Source of the DNA: Candidatus Micrarchaeum sp.
GTDB lineage: Archaea > SpSt-1190 > DYHY01
NCBI GenBank assembly: GCA_020723935.1
Contig: DYHY01000002.1
Coordinates: 32,409-96,408, forward strand
Length of the DNA stretch: 64,000 nt
Direction of reading: 5' to 3'
Positions 7,845 to 16,882 of this stretch are shown here, piece by piece. Below the pieces are notes generated by a model that was not told the DNA's origin, did no database searches, and was given only the letters and a program-made list of their open reading frames with translations. The number at the start of each line of letters is the position of its first letter. The stretch's first letter is position 1. The position numbers and the translations under genes are program-made.

Positions 7845-8411
7845 ATGGCAAGGAAAGCCGTGGAAAACAGCGCGATAATGCTCGTCGTAGCGATAATAAT
7901 AGCGCTCATCATAACCATGATCCTCCTCAAGGGCGGCACCTTCGTCAACGAGAAGCAGGGCACCCTAATAGGGATAGGCCAGAGCTTCTTCTCCGGGAAC
8001 AAGGGGGCATTCGGGCAGGCATGCAAGGAATGGCAGAGGGCCAGCGAGAGCCAGCAGCGGGACCCCGGCTTCATCCTGGGCGACCCGCCCAATCCCGCAT
8101 CCATCCCCGGCGCCGCGGGCGCCTACGGCAACAGGTTCGCCTGTTGCAGGGGGCATTTCGAGTCGACAGCCCGCGATTTCAAGAGCAAGGGGGTCAACTT
8201 CAACCCGCAGCCGGACGCCGCGGTCAAGCCCTACGACACACACCCCAACCAGTGGAACCTCTGGAAGGCGTGCTACGACAGTTGCGGCGGCTTCATCAAC
8301 GTCTACGACGCCTGCGCCCAGGAGCATCCCGGAGGGGAAGGGGACAAGGATTTCATACAATGCCTGGACGAGCGGACCGTGAACTCGGGCTGCACGGACG
8401 GGCCTTTGTGA
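7845..8411 (+). CDS. Pilin-like Cys-rich protein, tandem paralogue B
   Basis: 188 residues, paralogue of the preceding gene. It has the same MARKAVENSAIMLVVAII type signal/helix, ILLKGG junction, NKGAFGQAC-EW and NPASIPGAAGAYGN blocks, and the terminal GGEGD-DFIQCL. The exterior carries about nine cysteines. Unlike most array genes it is not overlapped by a neighbour and has its own TATA-like element. Function not recognised; possibly alternative subunits of the same fibre. Confidence 0.75.
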   Translation: MARKAVENSAIMLVVAIIIALIITMILLKGGTFVNEKQGTLIGIGQSFFSGNKGAFGQACKEWQRASESQQRDPGFILGDPPNPASIPGAAGAYGNRFACCRGHFESTARDFKSKGVNFNPQPDAAVKPYDTHPNQWNLWKACYDSCGGFINVYDACAQEHPGGEGDKDFIQCLDERTVNSGCTDGPL

Positions 8412-8445
8412 TGCGGCAAGAAGGGGGAGGAACTGCGTAAGAAGG

Positions 8446-9738
8446 ATGGAAACGACGGGGGCGCGGCCGGGGAGGAGAAGGCGCGGCTTTGAGCCAGTCA
8501 TTGCCCTCGTCGTCGGGATAATCGTCGTCCTCGCCATAGTCTGGCTCATCGCATCGGGCGTGATCTACAAGGTCGTCCCGAACCTCAAGGCCCCGGGCAG
8601 CGTGTTCCTGGAAATGAGGAAGGACTATCTCGTCGGCTCGTGCAAGGGGTGGGTCGACAGCCTCGGCCTCGCGGCGAGCCTCCCCGAAGACCTCGCGGCC
8701 GCGATAAAGGTGAACAACCTCCACTGGGAATCCTTCTGCTCCAAGGAGGCGATAAAGGACCCGCAGAACAAGTGCAGGTGCCTCAAGGCCTGCGTGAAGA
8801 GCCTGGATGCGGAGGAGGCATGCGCCGCCAACCCCAACGCGTACCATCCGGGCCTCTGGACGCCGGGCGCGGACGGGAAGACCGGGAACATCTCCTCGCT
8901 CATGGGGAGCTTCGACAACGTCGAGGCCAGGATGGCACCGACATACTGCTTCCTCAACTTCCTCAAGAGCCTCTCGACGGTGAGCCCCAGCTGCGCGTCC
9001 GAGAGCTCCGGCGGGTACCTGGTGATGGCGGGATTCACGGTGGCGTACAAAACCCCGAAATCGGCGGGGCAGATAGCCACCTACACGGACTCCGGCGGCG
9101 CCGTGGACGTCCCCGAGATACGCGAGCTCACCGCGTCCTGCACCGTCCAGTGCAGGAACCCGGAGGGCTGTGACAACGTCGTCCTCTCCCTGATGTACAA
9201 GTGCAACAAGTTCAACGGGCGCGGCGCGCCGTGGCTGGGCGACGGGGGCCACTGCTGCGACAGGATAGCCTACAGCTACCTGGGCGACGGGAACTGCTTC
9301 GCGGGCAGGAACTGCGGCACCGACCCGTTCTACCAGGGGCCTGTCTGGGACGTCTATTCCGTGCCCGGCTGGAGGAAGGCCTACGAGACGATGCGCACAA
9401 GCACCCCTGCGGTCGCGCTCCCACACATAAACAGTGGCAAATCCTACACCCAGGATTTCACGCTCTACACCCCGCAATGGGACGTGGTGACGCCCTTCTA
9501 CGCGAACGGCATAAACGACCTGGAGGAGAACAACGTGATGTGCGCCGCGTCCTACGCGGGCGACAGGCTCAATTCCGTCGCGCAGACGGTCCTCGTCGGG
9601 AGCGTCAGGGTCAATTCAGGCATCCAGCCGGACGGGACGGAGAGGAAGCTCATGTGCCTCCCCGGGACGAGCGACTGCCAGGACATCTTCTCCAGGTACT
9701 ACGACCTGGACGCCGAAAGGCAGGTGGCCTGCTCATGA
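8446..9738 (+). CDS. Large pilin-like Cys-rich protein (array gene 10)
   Basis: 430 residues. The N-terminus reads METTGARPGRRRRGFEPVI. The basic block, Gly, then F-E-P resembles a prepilin cleavage site (Gly followed by Phe, Glu near +2) and is followed by a helix to about residue 45. The long exterior domain has more than 20 cysteines, some in CRCLKAC and CTVQC patterns, so it must be heavily disulphide-bonded. It overlaps the next gene by ATGA. No family recognised; candidate tip or adhesin-type subunit. Confidence 0.72.
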   Translation: METTGARPGRRRRGFEPVIALVVGIIVVLAIVWLIASGVIYKVVPNLKAPGSVFLEMRKDYLVGSCKGWVDSLGLAASLPEDLAAAIKVNNLHWESFCSKEAIKDPQNKCRCLKACVKSLDAEEACAANPNAYHPGLWTPGADGKTGNISSLMGSFDNVEARMAPTYCFLNFLKSLSTVSPSCASESSGGYLVMAGFTVAYKTPKSAGQIATYTDSGGAVDVPEIRELTASCTVQCRNPEGCDNVVLSLMYKCNKFNGRGAPWLGDGGHCCDRIAYSYLGDGNCFAGRNCGTDPFYQGPVWDVYSVPGWRKAYETMRTSTPAVALPHINSGKSYTQDFTLYTPQWDVVTPFYANGINDLEENNVMCAASYAGDRLNSVAQTVLVGSVRVNSGIQPDGTERKLMCLPGTSDCQDIFSRYYDLDAERQVACS

Positions 9739-10187
9739 CGAGGCGGGGCGCCGTAGAGGTCACGCTCTCGGCGGTCGCCGCCGTCGTGATAGCGATAATA
9801 GTGATAGCGATCGTCTTCTACAACGTGTTCCCCGAGATAAAGATGGCTGTGAACTCCGGGAAGGACATCAAGGGGAGCCAGTACTTCGACATCCAGCAGG
9901 AGATAAAGCTCTGCCAGGCCTGGCACCAGGTGGATTTCATGGACACGATAAAGTTCGGCGTGGACGCCGGATTCGCCAACCTCAAGCTCAACAACCCCGG
10001 CTTCCAGAACCCGATATGCCTCAACCAGGCCCTCGACTACGAGAACTGTACGAAGAAGTGCGTCTCGATGACAGAAATAGGGGACGCGTGCGCCAAGCAC
10101 ACCGACAAGTGCTACCAGATAGACGCGGCGTTCGACGCGCGCTGCGAGCTTGAGGGATGTGTGGCGCTAGGGGGCCTCATGCCATGA
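9735..10187 (+). CDS. Pilin-like protein (array gene 11)
   Basis: 150 residues, ATG overlapping the previous stop. MTRRGAVEVTLSAVAAVVIA is a good prepilin-like start (RRG then A-V-E). The helix extends to about residue 30 and is followed by a small exterior domain with about nine cysteines. It overlaps the next gene by ATGA. Coupled translation with both neighbours implies a shared stoichiometric assembly. Confidence 0.72.
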   Translation: MTRRGAVEVTLSAVAAVVIAIIVIAIVFYNVFPEIKMAVNSGKDIKGSQYFDIQQEIKLCQAWHQVDFMDTIKFGVDAGFANLKLNNPGFQNPICLNQALDYENCTKKCVSMTEIGDACAKHTDKCYQIDAAFDARCELEGCVALGGLMP

Positions 10188-10816
10188 GCGCCATGCGGGC
10201 CGCGGCTCGCCGGCGGGGGCGCATCGGGGACTTTGACATAATGATGCTCGTCGTCGCGGTGGTCGTCGGCCTCATGATACTCGTCATCGGGATACAGGTC
10301 GCCAAGATCACGAGGAAGGGCGGCGAGAGCGTCGGGAGCGACTACCAGGTCAAGGAGGGCGTCGCGTACAGCCAGCTCAAGCTCAAGTGCGGCCTCTGGC
10401 GCGACTCCATCGAGACGTGCGCGAGCGGCGCCTGCACCGCCGACTGCCCCAACTGCCTCGAGACGTTCGCAAGCGACACGCTGAAGGTCTATTCCGTCCC
10501 CTATTACGTGAGGAACTCGAAGCTGGCGAACAGCAGCTACTACGACCCCGCGAACAGCCTCCAGACGCAGAAATGCGACTCGGCCGTCGACACGTGGGCG
10601 ACGAACCCCGGCGGGGAGGCCGCCCAGGCGACGATGGAGATATCCGATTTCATAAGGACCCACGGCGACGAGGCGGTGCAGATCGCCGAGGCATGCTCCT
10701 ACGTCTGCCGCTGGGTGATAGAGAGGGACGAGGAGTGCAGGACAGGGGCGAGGAACTGCGGGGATCTCGTCGTCATGAACGGCCAGCCGATGCCCTACTA
10801 TCTCTACCTTCCATGA
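10184..10816 (+). CDS. Pilin-like protein (array gene 12)
   Basis: 210 residues. The ATG overlapping the upstream stop is preferred over one at 10157, because coupling by ATGA is the rule here. A basic start (RAAARRRGRIGDFD) leads into a helix (about 19-38), then an exterior domain with CASGACTADCPNC and several more cysteines. Unrecognised family. Confidence 0.7.
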   Translation: MSAMRAAARRRGRIGDFDIMMLVVAVVVGLMILVIGIQVAKITRKGGESVGSDYQVKEGVAYSQLKLKCGLWRDSIETCASGACTADCPNCLETFASDTLKVYSVPYYVRNSKLANSSYYDPANSLQTQKCDSAVDTWATNPGGEAAQATMEISDFIRTHGDEAVQIAEACSYVCRWVIERDEECRTGARNCGDLVVMNGQPMPYYLYLP

Positions 10817-10826
10817 GGGGCACAGC

Positions 10827-11387
10827 ATGGTAGGCCACGCGAGAGCGATGCGGAACCGCGCGAGGGTGGCGATCGGGCGGCGGGGCTCGATGGACCAGAC
10901 GATCTGGATTGTCGTCGCGATGATAATAGCTGTCGCCGTCGGAGCGATAATGATGCGGATGATAGACAAGTCGCGCCAGGTGGAATCCCTCTCCGGCGAG
11001 GACAGGTTCTCCCCGGCGGCCGAGACCTTCTGCGCGGAATGGTTCCAGCCGGCGCAGGAGCCGCGGCCGAGGGAATACGCGCCGTCCCAGGCAGCCCTGG
11101 AGAAGTCGACTGACACCTTCCGGGGCATAGGCTGGCTCTCCGCCCAGAAGAATACCGTCTCCAAGGCCTACATTGAGCCCGGCCCCGTGACAGGCTGCGA
11201 CTGCACGGTCTTCCTCGCCTCCACCGCCGGCCATTCGAGGCTCGGGGAATCGCCGGCCGCCGGGCTCCTGCGGTCCGAGTCCGGGAGCGGTTCGTCCTAC
11301 TCCCCGGAAGCCTGCCATAGGAGGGCTGCCTGCGTCGCCCGCTCCCTCCCCGCCCTGGCCGTCTTCTTCGAGGAAAGAACCTGCTAG
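10827..11387 (+). CDS. Pilin-like protein, member of a three-gene paralogous family
   Basis: 186 residues: basic start with IGRRGSMDQTIWIVVAMI, helix to about residue 45, exterior domain with the family blocks AAETFC-EW, GWLSAQKN and GCDCTVFLAST. The same blocks recur in the next gene and in the gene at 30158, so the three form a family. The TC-terminal end (FFEERTC) matches the end of the next gene (KFPARTC). A helper Met at 10848 or 10890 could be the real start. Confidence 0.72.
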   Translation: MVGHARAMRNRARVAIGRRGSMDQTIWIVVAMIIAVAVGAIMMRMIDKSRQVESLSGEDRFSPAAETFCAEWFQPAQEPRPREYAPSQAALEKSTDTFRGIGWLSAQKNTVSKAYIEPGPVTGCDCTVFLASTAGHSRLGESPAAGLLRSESGSGSSYSPEACHRRAACVARSLPALAVFFEERTC

Positions 11388-11420
11388 GCGCCATTTAAGC
11401 CCTCTCAAAAGGCCAAAACA

Positions 11421-11430
11421 ATAAATAATA
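11421..11430 (+). promoter_or_regulatory. TATA-like element in an AT-rich gap
   Basis: ATAAATAATA lies 27 nt before the ATG at 11457 inside an unusually AT-rich 69-nt gap, suggesting an internal promoter within the array. Confidence 0.5.
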
Positions 11431-11456
11431 CAGTAGCATTAACACAAGACAGCACC

Positions 11457-12050
11457 ATGGCCCACGGACGCAAATCAAGCGAACAACCCATCTGGCTTCT
11501 AGTCGCGCTACTGCTAGCGGTCGTAGTCGGCATAGCGATGTTCAGCACGATCAACAGTGGCATGAACAAGTTCGGCACATTCACCCAGGCCACCGGCCAG
11601 GAGAGCGACCGGATAGCGATAGAGACTTTCTGCAAGAACTGGATAAGGCCGCAGGAAGTCGACCTTGCGGGCAACATCAACCCGCGCGCATCCGAGCCCA
11701 CCGCGCCGGAGCGCGAGAGGGCGACGGACTCGTTCAGGAAGTACGGCTGGCTCCTCGCGGAGAAGGACTCGAACAAGGTGTATCTGGAGACGGGCCCGCC
11801 CAGCGGATGCGACTGCATAGTCTTCCTCACCTCAAGCGTCGGCTCGTCCTCGCTCCCGCCCACCAGAGCCAAGCAGTTCCTCGTCTCCGAAGCCAGCACC
11901 GGCTCAATGTACGACCCGGTAAAGTGCGGATTCAAGGCGTACTGCATCGGGAAGACGTCCATACCGGAGCTTGGGGGCGTCGAGCTGTTCGGCGAGGGGA
12001 GCCTGAGCGCCACGGCGATGGAAGCCAAGTTCCCGGCGCGCACCTGCTAG
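11457..12050 (+). CDS. Pilin-like protein, paralogue of 10827 and 30158 genes
   Basis: 197 residues. MAHGRKSSEQPIWLLVALL is the signal/helix, followed by FGTFTQATGQESDR, AIETFCKNWIRPQEVDL, a KYGWLLAEKDS block, GCDCIVFLTSS and a final PARTC. These are near-identical to blocks of the gene at 30158, where the Gln of FTQATG is replaced by an in-frame TAG. Four to five cysteines in the exterior. Function not recognised; surface subunit by context. Confidence 0.74.
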   Translation: MAHGRKSSEQPIWLLVALLLAVVVGIAMFSTINSGMNKFGTFTQATGQESDRIAIETFCKNWIRPQEVDLAGNINPRASEPTAPERERATDSFRKYGWLLAEKDSNKVYLETGPPSGCDCIVFLTSSVGSSSLPPTRAKQFLVSEASTGSMYDPVKCGFKAYCIGKTSIPELGGVELFGEGSLSATAMEAKFPARTC

Positions 12051-12120
12051 GGAAAGCGCGCCCCGCGGCCGGAAAGCATAAAGACGAAAGGGGGAGCGTG
12101 AGCCGCGGAAGGCGGGGAAG

Positions 12121-12720
12121 ATGGCGCGAAAATATGGTTGCCGGCGGCGCAGGAGGGGCCAGGTCACAGACACGCTCCTCATGGTCGCCTTCTTCGCGCT
12201 CACGATGTTCCTCCTCGCCCGCTGGGCGCTCTACTACGCGAACGTCTCGGACAAGGCGAGGACGATAATAACGATGAACAACATCAAGGACGCGATCGAG
12301 CAGGTCTGCACGAACAAGCGCGTCCAGATATCGGTGAAGGTCGTCCTCCCGCAGGATTCGGCGCTCCTCCCCTTCTCCTGCGACCAGGTCCAGGCGCTCT
12401 CGACAATAGGCCCGATAGGGGGCGTAACCAAGGACGTCTCGCACGTCGGGGGCTTGGAGGCTGTCATTGACGACTGCCAGAGGAAGGGCGAATCCAAGAA
12501 GAACGCTGCCCTCCTCTACATCTGGAAGAAGGACGCCCAGAAGATCCTCTGGGTGATACAAACCTCCCCGGAGGAGCTCAACGTCGAGGCGGTAACAACG
12601 TACTGCGTCCTGAGGGACTATAGCGGGGAGGCGTTCCTGGGCGGAAGGAAGCAGAGCGCGGAGGTCGGGCTCACGCAGGCGGGCGTCGTCTACACGAGGC
12701 CCGTCTCCCTGGAGGCATGA
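12121..12720 (+). CDS. Pilin-like protein with class III signal (array gene 15)
   Basis: 199 residues. RRRRRGQVTDTLLMVAFFAL is the clearest archaeal class III (prepilin) signal in the cluster: basic run, G-Q, short polar gap, hydrophobic helix. The exterior domain has few cysteines (about five) and looks alpha/beta. It overlaps the next gene by ATGA. A prepilin peptidase (PibD/EppA) would be needed for cleavage and is not in this window. Confidence 0.72.
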   Translation: MARKYGCRRRRRGQVTDTLLMVAFFALTMFLLARWALYYANVSDKARTIITMNNIKDAIEQVCTNKRVQISVKVVLPQDSALLPFSCDQVQALSTIGPIGGVTKDVSHVGGLEAVIDDCQRKGESKKNAALLYIWKKDAQKILWVIQTSPEELNVEAVTTYCVLRDYSGEAFLGGRKQSAEVGLTQAGVVYTRPVSLEA

Positions 12721-14372
12721 AAAGGGGGATGGCTGGGAGGAAGGGCGACTGGGGCGGATACTACATAATCCTCGCGATAATGTTCGTCGTCATCGGCGGC
12801 TGGATAATAAACATGGCCGTCAATTCCATGAACACCTGTAAGATGGACGTCCCGGAGAGGACGACGCGCATCAAGGAAATAGTGGAGAAGGTGTGCCTCG
12901 ATCCCCTTCCCGGGACGAGCGAGACGTTCGTCGGGAGCTCCTGCCCCTCGCGCTACGAGGTGACGGCGGCCTCCTGCAGCGACCTTACGTGGCGCATGGC
13001 ATTCAGGGATCTTCGCACGGGGTTCTTCGGCAAGCCCTTCGGCCTCACCTGGTTCTCCCCCCGGACCGGGAGCCCCCCGTCCAACCCCTCGCCCCATTTC
13101 ACAACTAGCCTCACCAACGAGCAGGTCATGAACGAGATACTTGACAGGGCGCGCGAGCTGGACGACCCCGACAGCATACTCGTCCAGACCGCAAGGGTCG
13201 TCCCGCACGGCCACCACCTCCCCGGCACGATCGTCTCCCCGTTCACAAACACATACGTCCCCGAAGTCATAACGAACGAGCACCTCGCGAAGATCCCCGT
13301 GAGCCTGGACAAGACGATCGTCATCTCCGACATGGACGAGGACGACTTCACGGGCGGGATGCTCGCGGCCGTCGCCTCCGCCGAGGAGATGAACTTCATA
13401 TGGAAGAACGACATAAGCCGCAAGCTCGTCGGCGTCTATACGCTCATCGGGATGCAGATATACGGCAGCGTCACCTTCGGCCCGAAGAACTCCCCGGCGG
13501 CATCCTACGTGATAGCGACCGCCCCCCAGTTGACCCTGAGGCGCGACCGGGCCCAGCACCTCGCCTCCGCCTATTTCGACTACGTGGGGAAGTACGGGAC
13601 GGCTTCTGCCAAGGCGATAGCGGGCGGGGCGAACGCGACCGTCTGGAACTCGGCCGATCCATGGCAGAGTCTGGTCGACGCGAGCAACAGGATCTCCTCG
13701 GTCCCGTGCAACGAGCCCGGCGACTTTTGCCCGATGCAGAGCTACGCGAACGACCTCCTCGCCGGGATAAACGACGCCCTCGTCAGGATGCGGGGCCTCT
13801 ACTCCTCGATCGCTGCCGGCAGGGCGGACACGATCGCCCTCCTGCAGGCGAGGATCGATTCCGGGGCCTGCGGCTCAATCGCCAGCGGCTCGGAGAGGTT
13901 CCCGACGTGCGCGGCGATGATATCGTGCAACTGGATAGACAGGACTCTCACCGAGCGCCTCCAGAAGAACGGCTGCCTCATGAGCGCGGTCAACGTCAAC
14001 GGGAACCTGGAGGCGCTGCCCCTCGGCGTCATGGAGCGCGAGGCGGCCCTCGAGGTCTGGGACATAAACCTCCCGGAGAGCACGGCGTCCAAGATCTCCG
14101 GGGAGTACAGCTACCGCCCGGCGATACACTGCCCGTCGATAATCCCCGGAAGCCACCTCCCCGCGTGGGGCCACGAGGCGGAGAAGGTCGTCGCGGTGTG
14201 CATGCACGACAAGAACCCGGAATGCTCCAAGGACGACACCTGCTACTACTGCTACACAATCCAGTGCGCCAACAAGGTGAGCGTGGAGACTGAGCCCGCG
14301 ACGGCGATAACCGTGAAGAACGTCGAGGGGAGCGGGACGGAGCTGCGCGGCGCAATATACCGGATAAAGTGA
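12717..14372 (+). CDS. Large anchored surface protein (array gene 16)
   Basis: 551 residues with one N-terminal helix (about 14-35) after a short basic start, then a long exterior region. It includes an aromatic and hydroxyl-rich middle, and a Cys cluster near the end (CSKDDTCYYCYTIQC). ATG overlaps the previous stop. No domain is recognised. Size and position suggest a minor, specialised subunit rather than a bulk pilin. Confidence 0.7.
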   Translation: MKRGMAGRKGDWGGYYIILAIMFVVIGGWIINMAVNSMNTCKMDVPERTTRIKEIVEKVCLDPLPGTSETFVGSSCPSRYEVTAASCSDLTWRMAFRDLRTGFFGKPFGLTWFSPRTGSPPSNPSPHFTTSLTNEQVMNEILDRARELDDPDSILVQTARVVPHGHHLPGTIVSPFTNTYVPEVITNEHLAKIPVSLDKTIVISDMDEDDFTGGMLAAVASAEEMNFIWKNDISRKLVGVYTLIGMQIYGSVTFGPKNSPAASYVIATAPQLTLRRDRAQHLASAYFDYVGKYGTASAKAIAGGANATVWNSADPWQSLVDASNRISSVPCNEPGDFCPMQSYANDLLAGINDALVRMRGLYSSIAAGRADTIALLQARIDSGACGSIASGSERFPTCAAMISCNWIDRTLTERLQKNGCLMSAVNVNGNLEALPLGVMEREAALEVWDINLPESTASKISGEYSYRPAIHCPSIIPGSHLPAWGHEAEKVVAVCMHDKNPECSKDDTCYYCYTIQCANKVSVETEPATAITVKNVEGSGTELRGAIYRIK

Positions 14373-14404
14373 GCATCCAGGGGATTTGGGCCGCGGAAGG
14401 GCAC

Positions 14405-14413
14405 ATTAATATA
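14405..14413 (+). promoter_or_regulatory. TATA-like element before the transglycosylase-like gene
   Basis: ATTAATATA is 32-40 nt before the ATG at 14445, in the 72-nt gap after the preceding gene. It suggests that the last three array genes form their own transcript. Confidence 0.5.
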
Positions 14414-14444
14414 GTCGTCTAGTCTCCGTGAGCGAGGATACCAG

Positions 14445-15602
14445 ATGGCCGAGGGACCCAGCTCGTCTACAAGCATCGGGACGATACTGGGCCTCGTCAT
14501 CGAGGTCATCGTCCTCATCGTCGTGATGGGGATGGTCGCATCCGAGGTCACGTACCTCGCGACGATGGCCCACCTCCAGGAGGCCAAGATCCTCGCGAGC
14601 ACGATAGCCGGCATGATAACCGCCGTCTCCGCGGCGCCGCAGGCCGGCCTCTACTGCGTCTCCATCCCCGCGACCCTGGGCTACGACGTCGCGATCGGGA
14701 GCGCGAAGCTGGACAACGTCGGGAGCGCCCTGGAGCTTCGCGACGTACCAGACCTCTCCCCCTGGTGCCCCGTGAGCGCCCTGCCCTACGCGGATGCGGA
14801 GGGCGTCCCCTACATCCAGGAGTTCAAGGCCGCCGCCGACAAGTACGACGTCCCGGTCGCCGCCCTCCTCGCCGTCGGGCAGCTGGAGAGCGGCCTGCAG
14901 CACTACGAACCCGACGGCATGACGGTGAAGGTGAGCCCCACCGGGGCGGTCGGGATAATGCAGATTCTGGACGGCCCGACGGAATTGGCGGCGAACATAG
15001 ACAGGGGCGCGAAGGAGTTCCGCTCGAAGATGGACTATTTCGACGGCGACGTCCAGGCCGCCTTCGCGGCGTACAGCGGCGGGAACGCGGGGGCCGCCGA
15101 GCAGATAGACCTGGCCGGGCGCGAGATCTGGATAGAGAGCATTCTGGCCTTCTCGAGCCTGCGCACACACCTCTACAACGACGTGAAGACGTACGGTAGC
15201 TGCAGCTGCATGTCCGCCGACGAGTACCTGGCCGGCACGATGCCCCCGTTCCCGGGCGGCCTCACCTACACGGCCGAGCGCCAGAACGCGTGCGAGGTCA
15301 AGAGGGGGACCGAATACGCGCGCGGCTTCGAGGCCCTCGGCCTGGGCTCGGTGAAATACGGTTTCGTCGCGGCGATAAAGAAGGAGGGGCGCTCTGGAGG
15401 CGTCTCCTACATGCCGGTCTCAAACATCGACAGCCAGGTCATACGCGTGCCCGTCGGGCAGAAGTACACTCTCCTTGCTAAGAAGGCACTCGTCCCGCGG
15501 CTGAGCGGCGGGTATGAGGAGAAAATAGTGCTACGCCTGAGGAAAGGAGGCCTCGCGCAGGCAGGATGCAACGTCGACACCCCGTCGATATGCATCTACT
15601 GA
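14445..15602 (+). CDS. Anchored lytic-transglycosylase-like (SLT) protein
   Basis: 385 residues: N-terminal helix (about 10-33) and an exterior region. At about residues 125-235 it resembles the lysozyme-like SLT fold. LLAVGQLESGL places a candidate catalytic Glu at about 148, SPTGAVGIMQIL matches the GxxGxMQ block, and AFAAYSGGNAGA matches the AYNxG block. In bacteria this fold cleaves the glycan of peptidoglycan without water. Archaea do not make peptidoglycan, so a foreign wall or a related polymer is the likely substrate if active. The C-terminal 140 residues are unrecognised. It starts behind its own TATA-like element and lies just before a degenerate relative. Confidence 0.75.
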   Translation: MAEGPSSSTSIGTILGLVIEVIVLIVVMGMVASEVTYLATMAHLQEAKILASTIAGMITAVSAAPQAGLYCVSIPATLGYDVAIGSAKLDNVGSALELRDVPDLSPWCPVSALPYADAEGVPYIQEFKAAADKYDVPVAALLAVGQLESGLQHYEPDGMTVKVSPTGAVGIMQILDGPTELAANIDRGAKEFRSKMDYFDGDVQAAFAAYSGGNAGAAEQIDLAGREIWIESILAFSSLRTHLYNDVKTYGSCSCMSADEYLAGTMPPFPGGLTYTAERQNACEVKRGTEYARGFEALGLGSVKYGFVAAIKKEGRSGGVSYMPVSNIDSQVIRVPVGQKYTLLAKKALVPRLSGGYEEKIVLRLRKGGLAQAGCNVDTPSICIY

Positions 15603-15604
15603 AG

Positions 15605-16882
15605 ATGGCGGCCGAAACCAGGAGGAAGGGAGCCGCGGGCGGAAGGAGGCGGGGCCAGTCGCTCTCCAGCGTCGTGATCCTGCTCCTCACCCTCACAATC
15701 CTCGTCGTCGTCATAGTCACATCCATCGTCGCGAACGCGGAGTTCAACGCCATGTTCGGCAACCACCTGAAATCGCGCGAGGCGCTCCTGATCGCCTCCA
15801 AGATAACGGGCGCCCCGCAAATAGCCCTGGACATGGGACGCGAGGGCCTGCACAAGAACATGCTAGACACCCGCCGCCTCGACACCCTGAACAGGACGCA
15901 CCGCGCCAAGATGCCGGCGAGCGCCTACGTCTTCTGCTACAACTGGCGCGCCGAGATCTACGACACGGACCTGAAGAAATATTGGGAGTTCGGCGCGAGG
16001 AACCCTGCGAGGGACGCGATGTACGAGCTGTGCCTGGCGTACGGATGGGGCATGGGCGGGGCGGCCTACGGCGGGCAGTTCGAGGACCCCAGCTGCCTCG
16101 CGATCGCGCAGGGCGCCGACAGCAGCGACGTCGGCGAGGACTATTTCGTAATCCCGGTGACACTTGTCAACTACGCAGGCAACAAGCTCAAGAACTACAC
16201 CTTCGGCGCGATGAGGGTGGCCGTCTGGGCGAACTCCAGCCAGTGCATCGGGGAGAACGACAGGGAGAAGCAGTACAACGAGGCCGTGCGCCTCATCGAG
16301 AGCGCCCCCCTGTTCGTGCCCACGAGCTCCCAGGCTGAGCTGCCCTACCAGCCCAAGAGCATCGCCGTCCCGGGCGGGGCGACGTACTCGACGATGAGGT
16401 GTGAGGAGCTCCTGATAGAGAGGATACGGATGCATTTCGACGAGGTGCGCGCCGAGAACATGAAGGCCAGGGCGCCGGCCTACACCGACCGGATCGAGGA
16501 GGCGGCGAGGGCTGCCGACGTTGACGCGAACCTCCTGCGGGCAGTAGTCGCCGGTAGGAGCGGCTTCTCCCCGGAATATCCCAACGGGGGCTTCACGGGC
16601 CTGCCGGCGTCGGTCTATCCCACCCCGCCGATGGACGTGAGCGAGAACCTTGCGGCCGCGGCAACCCTCCTTCGCCAGTACCTTGACCAGGCTTCCACGC
16701 AGTACAACGGCGGGCACTGCTCGCTCAACTATGCGATCTACGCCTATCTCACGAGCGGGGAGGTCCTCTCGCAGTACGTCGCCGGGACACTCAAGCCCTC
16801 CGGCCCGGTAGAGGCAGTCTCCCAGGACATAATCTCGCTTTTCGACAAGTTCAACTCGTGCTCGGAGTCGATAGCTACATGA
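15605..16882 (+). CDS. Anchored protein with degenerate SLT-like domain
   Basis: 425 residues, ATG 2 nt after the previous stop. GGRRRGQSLSSVVILLLTL is a good class III signal/helix. The C-terminal 130 residues (YTDRIEEAARAADVDANLLRA at about 295, NGG...LNYAIYAY at about 365) follow the SLT layout of the preceding protein. The catalytic position reads AVVAGRSGF instead of an E-S-G motif, so Glu is replaced by Arg (about residue 318), and the GxMQ block is altered too. Probably a non-catalytic glycan-binding or structural relative. The middle has a few cysteines and no known domain. Overlaps the next gene by ATGA. Confidence 0.7.
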   Translation: MAAETRRKGAAGGRRRGQSLSSVVILLLTLTILVVVIVTSIVANAEFNAMFGNHLKSREALLIASKITGAPQIALDMGREGLHKNMLDTRRLDTLNRTHRAKMPASAYVFCYNWRAEIYDTDLKKYWEFGARNPARDAMYELCLAYGWGMGGAAYGGQFEDPSCLAIAQGADSSDVGEDYFVIPVTLVNYAGNKLKNYTFGAMRVAVWANSSQCIGENDREKQYNEAVRLIESAPLFVPTSSQAELPYQPKSIAVPGGATYSTMRCEELLIERIRMHFDEVRAENMKARAPAYTDRIEEAARAADVDANLLRAVVAGRSGFSPEYPNGGFTGLPASVYPTPPMDVSENLAAAATLLRQYLDQASTQYNGGHCSLNYAIYAYLTSGEVLSQYVAGTLKPSGPVEAVSQDIISLFDKFNSCSESIAT

